Assembly: GCF_030272615.1 (NCBI RefSeq) | Contig: NC_081406.1 | Location: 248,181,218 to 248,245,217 of the forward strand | Length of the DNA stretch: 64,000 bases | Direction: 5' to 3' | DNA from: Cryptomeria japonica | Taxonomy: Eukaryota; Streptophyta; Pinopsida; Cupressales; Cupressaceae | Shown: positions 32,689-43,378 of the stretch, in pieces | How positions within the stretch are numbered: position 1 is the first letter of the stretch | How the letters are laid out: each line of letters begins with the position of its first letter | Program-made: the position numbers and the translations under genes | Notes under the pieces: model-generated | Told to the model about the DNA's origin: nothing | The model's database searches: none | Seen by the model: the letters and a program-made list of their open reading frames with translations, nothing else

Positions 32689-33520
32689 ATGAAACAATAT
32701 ATGTGTAAATATAAATGAAATGAATGTACATAGATGAATAAAACAAATCCATGCATGTGTAAAAATATAAAAGAATCAATCCCCTTAAGACCACTTAGAA
32801 CACCTTAGGACAACATAATTAGATGAATCCAAACAACATAATTAAATGAAATAATATATGTGTAAATATAAATGAAATGAATGTACATAGATGAATAAAA
32901 TGAATCCATGCATGTGTAAAAATATAAAAGAACCAATCCCCTTAAATACCCCCTTAAATCCCCTCAAGATCACTTAAAACACCTTTAAGCAACATAATTT
33001 GATGAATCCAAACAACATAATTAAATGAAACAATATATGTGTAAATATAAATGAAATGAATGTACATAGATTCATAAAATGAATCCATGCATGTGTAAAA
33101 ATATAAAAGAATCAATGACGCAAATATCCCCTTAAATGCCCTTAAGACCACTTAAAATACCTTAGGTCAACATAATTAGATGAATCCAAACAACCTAATT
33201 AAATCTTGAGCAGTACATTTCTTCCCCCTCGATGGATGGGGGATGGGCATGGCTGGCAGGTCTTCTTGCTTGAATGGCTAGAGGGGTGGTGAGAACCCAA
33301 TTAGGTTAGGCTTGATCCATAGTATAGGTTTTTAATTTGTATAGGGGAAGAACCGCTACCCCCACTAGAAGATCCCTGTAGACTATCCTCCGAGTTGGTT
33401 AGACCATTGGATTGCGCATATGAATCCATGCATGTATAAAAATATAAAAGAATCAATGACACAAATATCCCCTTAAATGCCATTAAGACCACTTAGAACA
33501 CCTTAAGACAACATAATTAG
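32689..33520. repeat. tandem repeat, ~157-180-bp units
   Basis: ATGAAACAATATATGTG (or variant) starts units at about 32689, 32846 and 33025; the next would start near 33202 but is replaced by foreign sequence. The last unit resumes at 33419. Each unit ends with CCCCTTAAGACCACTTAGAA-type sequence, resembling the CCCCTTAGGACCACTTAAGG block of the satellite at 27-28.6 kb. Confidence 0.75.
33203..33420. other. ~215-bp GC-richer insert replacing part of a repeat unit
   Basis: Inside the fourth tandem unit, sequence from AAATCTTGAGCAG to GGATTGCGCATATG is unlike the rest of the array and clearly more GC-rich. It replaces about 60-70 bp that the other units have. On the minus strand it reads SNGLTNSEDSLQGSSSGGSG without a stop, but no family is recognised. 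Filler DNA from break repair, possibly organellar, is one explanation. Confidence 0.4.
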
Positions 33521-34879
33521 TTGCTCATTTTAGTGAAACTATATATACATGCGTAACTATATATACAACATAATTAAATGAAACTATAAATATGTAAATC
33601 AAAGTTAAATGAATACATAGATGAATAAAACATGTAAAATCAATGTATAAAACGTAAAATAAATGCATCAACAAAACTAAATTTCCACAAGTTATCCAAA
33701 TTGCTACCCATGTCTAGAAATATCTAAATGTATATGAGTTTATCAAAATACTTGACCTATCTAATATATTTTACTTGTTCAAACATGACAAGTGAACTTA
33801 AAGCTCGTGGTACATATAATCTGGATCCTCCCTATCTTTTATAATTTCTAAAAATATTTCATGATCTTCAATAGGCAACCTCCACTTTTGGTTGCCACAT
33901 CCTCTTTTTGGCAATGTCTCCAACTGCAATCTTGTCGCTATTACTAAGTGACTATAGTGTAGAACTTTTTGGCCAGGCATATAATCAATGAATGTTACAC
34001 CATTTGTATCTATCTTTATTTGTTGATAATAGGAGCCTTCAACAACAACTAAACCAGTGGGATATTGTTTCCCATCATCATCACTAACTGATTCCAATAA
34101 CTTGCATTTTGGTTGTGTACATCTCAGTAGATAATATTCTACACTTTTAGTATTGTCAGGATCAACAATCACTGCAAAAATATCACCTGTGAAAATAGAC
34201 CGTGCATGTATATATATTACAAGAAATATTAGTTCATTACACATTTTTAAATTAATGAAGAATTTAAAAATTTGTACATGTATATGTAATTTATAAACTA
34301 TGCATGCACGCACCTATAACAATGAAATTAGAAACACATTCATAATCAGCTGAATATAGAGGATCAAGAATATCAATAATTTCACTATCTTCGTAAGGAG
34401 GTATTGTAATAAAATCTTTCATATCCTATTGCAAAACATATCCATTAGCAATATTTTGACAGTGAGTATCTCTATTGTTCACAATGCAATCAACACAAAA
34501 GCATGATTTTCCTCTTGCAAGAATAACACGAGGCTTGCTAAATCCCATAGTAATAACTTGATGAAAACTTCTAATACCATTAATTGATTGACAATTATAA
34601 GGATTTGATCGATCAATATTTGATAATGTACCAAAATTATTTAGTCAATTTTAATTCATTTCACACACACATATATATACACTTGAATTTTAAAAATAAT
34701 TCAGGAACACCAAGAATGTGTAAAAATTTATATATATACCTTGAACTTCCCAAAAATAATGCTTGTTTTAAGTTGTATCATGACCAGCAAAATGATTTTT
34801 GCACCATTCAATAATATCATTAGAATTACGTATGGTGTTACCTATACAAAAGCTATTTCTTTAGAAAATTGGACAACCC

Positions 34880-34881
34880 AC

Positions 34882-34924
<43 letters not shown>

Positions 34925-34973
34925 TATATACATACATATATATATATACATATATGTATACATACATATATGT

Positions 34974-35022
<49 letters not shown>

Positions 35023-35125
35023 TATATACATACATATATATATATACATATATGTATACATACATATATGTATACATACATATATATATACATATGTATA
35101 CATATGTGTATATACATATATATAT
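34880..35125. repeat. (TA)n / TATACA microsatellite in intron 2
   Basis: About 245 bp of imperfect TA/TACATA repeat; the two halves (about 34884-34985 and 34985-35100) look duplicated. It lies between exons 2 and 3 of the DDE-like gene. All the long Tyr-Ile ORFs here are translations of this repeat. Confidence 0.9.
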
Positions 35126-35299
35126 AAGATAATTTGCCTGCAAGTTCATGTTGGCGAAGTGCATGCTTCACGCATGCTCCTACTCCATAATGCTCTCCTT
35201 TTCCATGTCCACTCTCAAAGAAGATCCACAAAAACTTTATGCTATGTCAAGCATGTTGTAGGGATAACCAGTTAAAAGATTTTGCAGACTTAAATTGCC

Positions 35300-35423
35300 C
35301 TGACATGAATAACATATATATTAAATATATATATTTAAACTTTTGACTTGTTATATACAATCCAATCATATATATATAAAAAAAAACAACTTAAATAATC
35401 AATTTCAAATCTAATGTACTTAC
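35300..35423 (-). other. intron 1 of the DDE-like gene
   Basis: 124 nt. The donor GTAAGT at 35423-35418 and acceptor TCAG ending at 35300 join G|GG so that the frame continues WSDGCG-GQFKSA. The restored, conserved junction is good evidence that the gene was once spliced and was not a processed copy. Confidence 0.65.
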
Positions 35424-36369
35424 CGCCACATCCATCTGACCAAATTCAATGTTGTGTACATTCTATCTCACGATCTTTAATATCTTCAAAAAACATTCCA
35501 AAACAATGTGCTACATAGCTCCTATCATGACACATATCATCACTGATATAGAAATGGACCTCCTTGATGATAATGCATTCATTTTCAGTACTCTCTATAC
35601 CATCCACATGAAATTGTGAATGTTTATAGAAAACTTGTACAAATATTGCAACTTGATCAAAATGATAATATTGACTTTGAATTTCTATGTGAGGACTAAA
35701 TGTATAGCTCTCAGAGAAATCTACAATTGAAAGAATACATCCTGGTGGAAAATAATTCTTTGGATCATGAAACTATTTAGCCTGCCATCTTGCACCATGA
35801 CAATGTTGGATATGTGGATATATCATATTATGAAATCTTTATAAACTGAATGTAGGGCAATTCAATCTCTTTCAACATAATTTTTTTGGATTCAGTTCTT
35901 GACTTACTTTGGTATGTCTCATATTCAAATCTCTTCCATATAACTAGTGAATGAATATCAAAATTACCCATTTGCAATGCAAACTTACTAAAAAATCCAC
36001 AATCATTGCATTCACCTTTTATACATTGTATTTTGAACTCATCGGAATCTTCTAATTTATCACATAAAATAGACTTCACAAATTGTGTTGTACTTGTAGA
36101 AATGACTAGATTTGGATTAATTGTTGTCATGAACTTCTTATATGATTGCAAGTGTAGATGAAATTCAACATGATTTTGACAACAACAAGTTTCACGTACC
36201 TTATTTATGCATACAAAGAAAGGATGAAATCTCTCAAACATCCTTTGGCAAATCTTTACACCTGAAAATTCTTGCTTGAATGCTTCAAACAATTCACTTT
36301 GTGTTGTATCTATGCACATGTACATGTGAACTTGTGATAAATTATAAACTTATAATTTTTTCATACAAG

Positions 36370-37095
36370 AAATATCCATAGTTGCTTCATCAATGGCAAG
36401 CCCTCCTGCATGCACTGGAGAAGCATATCACGATTCGGTACACTTTTGTTTGATATATTACTTTAATTGTTTTTAACCTACAATACTTATCATTATATTA
36501 ATTATATTTAATATTTGATCATTTTTTGTATAGGTAATAGCGACAATTTCTCCATCGATGGTGAGCCATCCTCAGTCCATTGGAGAAGCATCTCAGGTAC
36601 CAATATGTCATTGTTCACTATATTATAACTTTTAAGTGTTTTTGATGTATTTATGTTAGTACATTGTATTAATTGTATATTTAATCTACAATAGACCCCT
36701 TCACGGTTCGGCCATAACATGTATCCTTTTAAGTTTGTCTTCAAGAAAACTCCTAAGACTGACAAGGAGAGGAGATTGATGGGAAAAAAGTAAATAAATA
36801 AATACACACAATCTTATCCAAAAAATTTCACAATAAAATAACATGGATTGTGGAAATCTCATAGCATTAAAGGAGAGGAGAGCGAAGACATTAGATCCGA
36901 GATCAGCCGATGAGGTAATCTAAATTTCAATTGCAAAGAAATTATAGTTAAATGCATAGTTATGTTGTTAATTGTGAACTATTTTCTATAAAAGAATTCT
37001 AACTTGGCTTTTGAATTGTGGTTTTGCATCCATCTACAGAGCCGCATACTGCATCGAAGAGGCTCAATTTTGATGATCCACCACAAGTTTAGGAT
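36370..37095 (+). other. exon-like segments, possible second duplicated-exon gene
   Basis: Two related stretches lie at about 36378-36420 (ASSMASPPACTGEAYH) and 36534-36595 (VIATISPSMVSHPQSIGEAS). The second has AG and GT borders. Then TPSRFGHNMYPFKFVFKK at about 36694 and KERRAKTLDPRSADE at about 36868-36917 with a GTAATC donor. Composition looks protein-like and basic, but the exon phases do not all agree and the reverse strand is also open. It may be the 3' part of the gene at 29.9-32.1 kb or noise. Confidence 0.25.
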
Positions 37096-37661
37096 CATAT
37101 AGTGTAAGTGGTGGGCATAGAATGACCAATACATGCAAATATATTCTATATTTTTATTTTATATCAATTTGGACATGGCATATGCCACATTTTTATAATA
37201 CTTGTATTGACTTGGCAGACATGCCTTTTTTATATATATAAAAAATGTTGATATTCGATCCAATAAATGTGTACTAAGTTCATTATTGTGTATTCGTTGT
37301 ATTTTTTGGCTGCCCTTTTATAAATTTTATTGATCATTTTCCTATGTAATCAACAATATGAATATAAACAACAAAAATCTATGATATAAAACATTGCAAT
37401 CATGTAATATGATTTGATAAAATTTCTAAAATGTTGAATTAACCCTACAAAACTCCTTGTATTTAGTTCATTATTATGTATTTGTTGTATTTGGTGTTTG
37501 TCCTTTTATAAATTTAAATGAATATTTGCCTATGTAATCAACAATATGAATATATACAACAATATGTGTGTGGTGCGAGAGGACCCTCATGCTCGCAATG
37601 GTCAAATTTTGGTTCTCGTGTTTAGGGTCATATGGATCAAAGATGTAAAAGTTGCTCAATA
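37096..37661. other. AT-rich spacer left of Copia-D
   Basis: Contains two related stretches (about 37260-37330 and 37455-37520, both with TTCATTATTGTGTATT-like text), so a short duplication is present. No gene. The last five bases CAATA are the predicted left target site of Copia-D. Confidence 0.5.
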
Positions 37662-38428
37662 TGTTAGGATTCCCAAAGATACTAAGAGGGGGGGGGTGAA
37701 TTGGTATCTTGTCGGTTAACAGATTTTTTGTCCTTATTGAATAAATTGCATTCCAAAACAGTGTACCGGTAAACAAGAATTAATGCAGTAAATAAGAACA
37801 ATAAGCACAACATAGAAACCACACCATAACATAATATTTTTAACGAGGAAACCTAGTGTGGGAAAAACCTCGGTGGGATTTTGTAACCCACAATATTCAC
37901 TCATTGGCCAATGAATGGATATTACTTACAATAGGGGCCTGCACATGCAGGAAGGCCAACTGCCTAAAGCTCACTGCTTAATTACAAAAGAAGTCACACT
38001 GACTTACAAAATGGATTATGCAAATCCAATATAATGTACTGCTTTAGTTCATCATCTATTATGCCAAGTTCAGTATCGGTTTAAGCTCATACAATAACCA
38101 AAAACCTTACTCCAAAATCCGCCTTAATATTCACATGTTACTTCTGCAATATCTCCACACCTATAAATGATCTACAAGATCGCATACTTATATATGAGTC
38201 ATATTACAATATGCCTTGTCGGCTTACAAAGAGATATTATAAATAAATACAATATGCAATAAACAAAATCATGTTGGCCAGGGTGCTGGTAATCATGTTT
38301 ACCACTGCCGGTGAACTATCTATTAGTGTAGAGTCTATTGGTGCTGGTGACATAGGATTGCAAGGTTGCCATCAATAACAATACCTTCAATCACCTACAA
38401 TTTCTCATTGGAGTGTGCAATGCCAACA
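37662..38428 (-). repeat. Copia-D 3' LTR
   Basis: Read on the minus strand it starts TGTTGGCATTGC right after the tract GCCAAAGGGGGAGAT (38429-38443) and ends AATCCTAACA at 37662. Near its end it carries the GGGGGTGAAT string (37684-37699 on the plus strand) and, further in, GGGTTTTTCCCACACTAGGT. Copia-B LTR holds counterparts, so the two belong to related families. Confidence 0.8.
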
Positions 38429-38628
38429 ATCTCCCCCTTTGGCATTGATGGCAATTCCCATGAGAAAAATTCAAAAATGTATCCAAAATTTGAAGTCCAA
38501 AATTTTTACCAGAACTGTGTGCTCCCCCTGAGCAGACAATCTCTTCTGTCATCATTTTTCTCATCTCTACTACTGCCCCTTTGACATCAATGACAAAGGT
38601 TGTCAAAAATGTCAACTAAGTCTAGTTC

Positions 38629-41600
38629 TCAGCTAGATCCCTGTAACCAGTTGGTTACAATCTGAAATAGATCTACTAGTGCAAAATTTAAGCTTTGAGT
38701 AAACCTTTCACTATCCTTCAAAGATGCTTCTGTCCTTTGAATTGTACCGGTGAGTATGTGCATTTTCTCTTCTAGTGTCTTTAGTCCTGTAACAAGTGCC
38801 TCTAAAGTCTCTTTTCTCAAAGACATGAGGATGTCAAGTTTCAGACCAAGTCTATATTTTAGTCCCTTAGCCTTGAACTTTATTCTTTCCTTCTCTTTTT
38901 TAAAATTTTCAATTTTCTCTTAAAAGCTTGCTATTTCCTACTCTATTACCAATATGGATTTTGATGAACCGATGAGAGTATCAGCAATATCATTTATTTC
39001 TTTCTGTATTTTACTGATTTTCTTATCTATATCCACTGTCAAAATGTTAGTTTTACATGAGTCCCTATACAACTCCTTAAATTCCATTATTTTTTTGGTA
39101 AGTGCCGATAATAGGGTATCTATGTGTCCCATGCACTTCTTTATTGACTCATCAAATATTTTTTCTTTTTCTTTATTCATTTTATCACTGAATGTTTCCT
39201 CATTAATCTGATCAACTGTCAAAAGGTTATCAGTGATATATTTAGACAATGTGTCTAATTGGCTCAAACAATCTTTATTGTCCACATTGCACTTGGGTGC
39301 AATCAATTTAAATAAAGGAATTGTGTCATCAATAGCCTTATATGCAAGTGCATTTTAATCTGTTATTTTCTTAATAGAGTCCAACAATACCTCTGTTACA
39401 TTTGTTGGTCTGAATTCAGTTAAGGAGGAAACAGATGATTGTCCAACTGCCTTAACAATCTGCATTCCACTGATGTAAGTAACCTCTTTGCTTATGTTGA
39501 CCTCTGGTAGGTCATTCTGAGTCTACATCTCAACTAGAAAAGGCTTGAGTTTCTCAGTTGTTGCTAGTGGCATTGTCTTTGTTTGAACCTTTACCTCAAC
39601 CTTTTTCTCTTCTGGTTTCTCAGTGTGTTTCTCTGTGTTGTCTACTGCCGGTTTTTTTGATGAAGTCTCAGTATTTACTCTTGATTTCTTAGTATGCACC
39701 TCTAAACTGTCCACTTTCGGTATCTCTAACTCAGTGGGTTTTTCAGTGTGTGCACCAGTTACCATACTAGTATCCAGGGGATCGGTTGATTGATCAGTTT
39801 GTGTTTCAACCCCAATCTCAATATTTCCAACTGTATGCTCAACATGTGTTTCCATTTCAATATTCTCAGTCGGTGGCTTAGTTGCCACATCTTTCTTCTC
39901 AGTGGTTTCCTTATCAACCACAATGTTTACCTCTTGTGTATCAATGTTCATTGTATATAACACTTCAGAATTAGGATTGGTCTCTTCATGTGTCAACTCA
40001 ACATTATTAGTTGTCGGTGTGTGAACAATCTCAACCAGTGGAGTATCAGAAGGAGATGAGGGCAAATTATCTATTACTTTTATCCTTGGAGGTCCACCTA
40101 CCTTGCCTTTTCCTTTGTCCTTATCTTTTTGATAGACTCTGAAAGTTTTGGGTCGTTTGAGCTCTTCTTGTTTTTCTTTCTCCACAAAGAAGATATCCCA
40201 TTTGTCTGCTGTCTCTTCAGATATTTCATTCACTCTACTAGCCATTAAAGCTACATGCCGATGACCGGTGGAAAATACAGTCTTGTTTGCCTCACTTATC
40301 AGTTCATCAATTTCTTCTGCTGATTTCACTAGGTGAATTGCAAGCAGTTTTTCTACCTTTATCTTCTTATCTAGTTCCACAATGGTCAATCTCTTTGCAT
40401 CTAGTCTTCTATACAAGTCACTTGGTAAATCATCTAAAAATTCTATCAAAAATTTCTTATATATGTCTAAGTGTAGAATGACACTGTTTTCTATGCTTTC
40501 CTTTTCTTCATTGGTAAAAGTATTATACAATTTGCTGACACTAGACAAGTTTCCTTCTTTAGTTATTTCATTCAAAAGATTGTCTAAAGGAGGAATAACC
40601 TATTTTTCCTTCTTCTTCCTTGGTGTCTTTTTCTTTGCTGGGGGGCTTACTACCTATTGTTTTCTTCTTTTTGGTGTAGGAGAAGGTGCCAGTGAAGGTT
40701 TTCTTTTCCTTTCTACTCTCTAAAACTCAGATGGGATTTCATTGTCAGATGAAGTTCCAACCGGTGAAAGATGAGCTTCTGGTTGTATCCCTACCCGGTC
40801 ACTTTCCTTAATACCAGTGATATTTAATATGTTTTCCTTAATCTCTTTAGCCTATTTTATTGCTTTTCTGATAGATTGTTCTCTTTTCTTCCTTTCTTTA
40901 AGGGTCTGTACATTTCTCTCAATGGTTTCAACATTTCCAAATATTTCCTTTTTAGGTTCTCTAGGGGCTTCAAGTAGAGCTTTAGCATACGTCTCAATTA
41001 TGTTTTCATCTGCCTCATAACCCATTTCAGTAACCTAAACAGTTATAGGAACCACTGCTTCCATCCAGATTTCATCTTTCTTTATAACAAAACATATCTC
41101 TTTCTGATATTTATCAACTATGGTTTGAGATAGTCTTTCCCTAGTCTTCATTCTAGCCTTAAATGCCTGAAAGTATTCAATTATGTTCTTTTCCCTATCA
41201 GCTCCCATGCCATTGAGGATATCCAGTATTTGTTTGCCTATTGGTATGTCAAAACCTGATTCTTTTCTTCCTATACTGAGAACTTCCTTAGTAATGTATA
41301 GCACTAGGCATACAAGTTACCAAATTTGAAGGTACCTTTCTTATCACCCTTAATTTTCTTTAGGTTGTCAATCAATTCATATTTTAGACATTCACATATG
41401 TCAATCTTTGTGTTGTTGTTGTTCACCATGTCATAAGCATTCTTGATACATAAACTAGAAACAAAGTTTAATTTGTTAGCATGTGTAGTCTTGTATCCTA
41501 GAATCATGCTAATGAATCTGACATTAATATCCTTCACATCATTTACCCTCAAGGATCTGCTGTCATGGGTTGCACCGGTTAGGGTCATCATAGTGTTTTT

Positions 41601-42065
41601 TGGAACCTTTTTAGTTTTATCAGGCCTGCTACCAGTGGAAGGTAAGCTAGTCACTGCCCTAACTACTTCTTTTGTAATCTTATGGATGGAGTCAAGACAA
41701 AAGAATTCCCCATTAACTTTGCTAAGCACAATTCTTACAACTTCCTTGGGAGAATCAGGAATACTAAGTTTTTCAACAAAACTTTCAATTATCTTGTGTT
41801 TTGGTTTCACTTTACCATTTTCATCACAAATTATTTTCCTATACATGTTCATTATCTCATTAGTAGCAAGTTCTTCAATATGACAATGCATGTATATCCT
41901 AGGGCCTTCAACATATGCAACTCTTTTGGGTATTTTAGAGAATGCACCTAGGGTATCATCCTACTTCACTACTTCGGGTATGATCTTAAATACGGGCCTA
42001 GGGCGTTTAACCACTTCAAGAATAGTAGGGTTTGAAATGAATTCAGGTGCAGAGGAGGAAGCCAT
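38629..42065 (-). pseudogene. Copia-D long unknown ORF (about 1,140 codons, coiled-coil-like)
   Basis: ATG at 42065 gives MASSSAPEFISNPTILEVVK. One TAG (about 41960) and a frameshift near 41300 apart, it can be read to 38629. Part 1 (42065-41300) has MHCHIEELATNEIMNMYRKI and NDVKDINVRFISMILGYKTT. Part 2 includes SGFDIPIGKQILDILNGMG and NSVILHLDIYKKFLIEFLDDL. Part 3 (39.6-40.1 kb) is low-complexity Glu/Thr/Val/Lys. The end is Lys/Glu-rich and probably coiled coil (SKYITDNLLTVDQINEETF). Sireviruses carry an extra env-like ORF at this 3' site, but I see no clear signal peptide or membrane span. No family recognised. Six or more stops are nearly all TAG. Confidence 0.6.
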
Positions 42066-42519
42066 TATATAAATACCTTAATCTGCCTTTAGGTTTGAAT
42101 GCTTGAATGATTTTCTTCACTTCTCATTGTGGATGCCTTCACTCAGGTTTTTCACACTCTAGGGAAATTTGAGTGCTTGGTGAGTGAAAAAGAGTGAAAA
42201 ACAGTTTCTTTATAATGTTATTTCCTTCAGCTACCATAATAAATCCCTATCAGTTAAGTGAAAACTTAACTCATCTGCCGGCAAAGAAGCAAATCATCTT
42301 CTTACCATCAACCGAGGGTAAACTAGCATTATTTTCAATTAGTTGCCATACCCCCAAAAGATTCCTTTTCAGTTAGATGAAGAATCTCTTGCCGGTGGGG
42401 TGATACTATGTTCTACTAGTGAAGGAATAGCCTCATCTACATTCTACTCTATCTTTCTAATCCATTGTTTTAAAAATTATTTCTTTACCTCATCAACCTT
42501 CTCTTTACCTTTCAAGTTG

Positions 42520-42592
42520 GCTCCTTTGTTATTTTCCGGTGATGCCTTGCTTCTACAAAATTTTGCAATATGTCCAATCTTGTTACAAGCAT
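42520..42592 (-). pseudogene. Copia-D Gag C-terminal zinc knuckle, cut by Gypsy-A
   Basis: From 42592 the minus strand reads ACNKIGHIAKFCRSKASPEN and ends with TAA after VDEVKK. This is the last half of a CX2CX4HX4C knuckle as found in Copia Gag; the first Cys is on the far side of the Gypsy-A insertion. Confidence 0.7.
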
Positions 42593-43378
42593 TGTAGACA
42601 CCTAAAATTATCCAGTCTAATTAAATAAATCTTTTATTTATTTAATTATCTTAGCTTAATTCTTCTATTAATTAAATAAATCTTTATTTATTTAATTAAT
42701 TCATTTATCATCTTCTAGCCTTATTTCTCATTTAAATAAATACCTTTATTTATTTAAATTATCCTTTTTCCTAAATTAAATAAATATCTTATTTATTTAA
42801 TTATCCCACTTATTCTATTAATTAAATAAATCTTTATTTATTTAATTAATTCATTAACCTTTTCTACCTAAGACACATGTCATTCATCTCTTAATTCATT
42901 CACTACCTACCCTCTCATTATTTTCTTATTTTCTCTACCTACCCTCTAATCCTAGCCGACCATTTATCTTTTACACCTCTTAATCTTATCCCTTCATTTC
43001 TTATAGTGTCTTCTATATAAGGAGGTGCTTCCTTCATTATCAACCCTGTTTAGTGGATGACCCGACTACTCTAGCATTTGAACTTTCATATGCGATCAAG
43101 CCTACTTGCAACCACATTTCCGTTCTTTGTTGAGCTCTTGTGCACACATAAAATCTGAGAGAAAATATATCAAGCAAGATCAATGGAGATAGGAAGAATG
43201 GAGATCCAAACCCTATTGGACATGTGATGGTATAATCTTTGTGATTTTATTTGATTTGCATTGTCTTAGGTAATCTTCATATGATATGTTGGATCTTTGT
43301 TGTTGTTAGGCTAGGGTTTTGTGGTTGAATTCATTTAGTCTTTCAAAATTTTATTGTTTCCACTTTTCACCATATACA
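42593..43378 (+). repeat. Gypsy-A 5' LTR
   Basis: 786 bp, TGTAGACA...TATACA. The first 250 bp are made of AATTAAATAAATC/TTTATTTATTTAATT short inverted blocks. TATA box TCTATATAAGG at 43012-43022. It is followed by TTTTGGCACGCTCGATGG at 43379-43396 in the PBS position; the tRNA is not assigned. Confidence 0.88.

Larger units (their letters stand above)
33798..36325 (-). pseudogene. spliced gene of an uncharacterised family, DDE-like residue pattern
   Basis: Five exons on the minus strand: (1) about 36311-35424; (2) 35299 to about 35125; (3) 34841-34740; (4) about 34640-34314; (5) 34186-33798. Exon 1 has RETCCCQNHVEFHLHL and IKGECNDCGFF, then after a frameshift near 35820 PGCILSIVDFSESYTF, then EVHFYISDDMCHDRSYV and IWSDGCG. 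The junction to exon 2 restores GQFKSAKSF exactly, and exon 2 gives [20 protein letters not shown]. Exon 4 is Cys-rich (KSCFCVDCIVNNRDTHC). I recall similar proteins in plants and invertebrates as unnamed. The D (VDFSES), D (WSDG) and E (GKGEH) spacing suggests an RNase H-fold nuclease, which is inference. Two TGA, one TAG and one shift disable it. Confidence 0.6.
37662..42592 (-). mobile_element. Copia-D (3' part): gag tail, unknown ORF, 3' LTR
   Basis: Minus-strand element. From right to left: end of a CCHC Gag (42592-42520), a 0.45-kb gap, a long unknown ORF (42065-38629), a polypurine tract and a 767-bp LTR (38428-37662). No PR, integrase, RT or RNase H lies between Gag and the unknown ORF, where pol belongs. 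The 5' half is cut off at 42592 by the insertion of Gypsy-A and should reappear to the right of this window. Confidence 0.8.

Noticed and set aside
33203-33420. Chloroplast or mitochondrial gene fragment
   Set aside because: The text looked organelle-like in composition but I could not match it to any organelle gene, so only 'foreign filler' is claimed.
34842-35231. Long Tyr/Ile-rich ORFs on both strands
   Set aside because: They are translations of the (TA)n/TATACA microsatellite; only the [13 protein letters not shown] end is real and belongs to the DDE-like gene.
38281-38428. Second LTR of Copia-D within the window
   Set aside because: Only one LTR copy is present here; the 5' partner must lie beyond the nested elements to the right.
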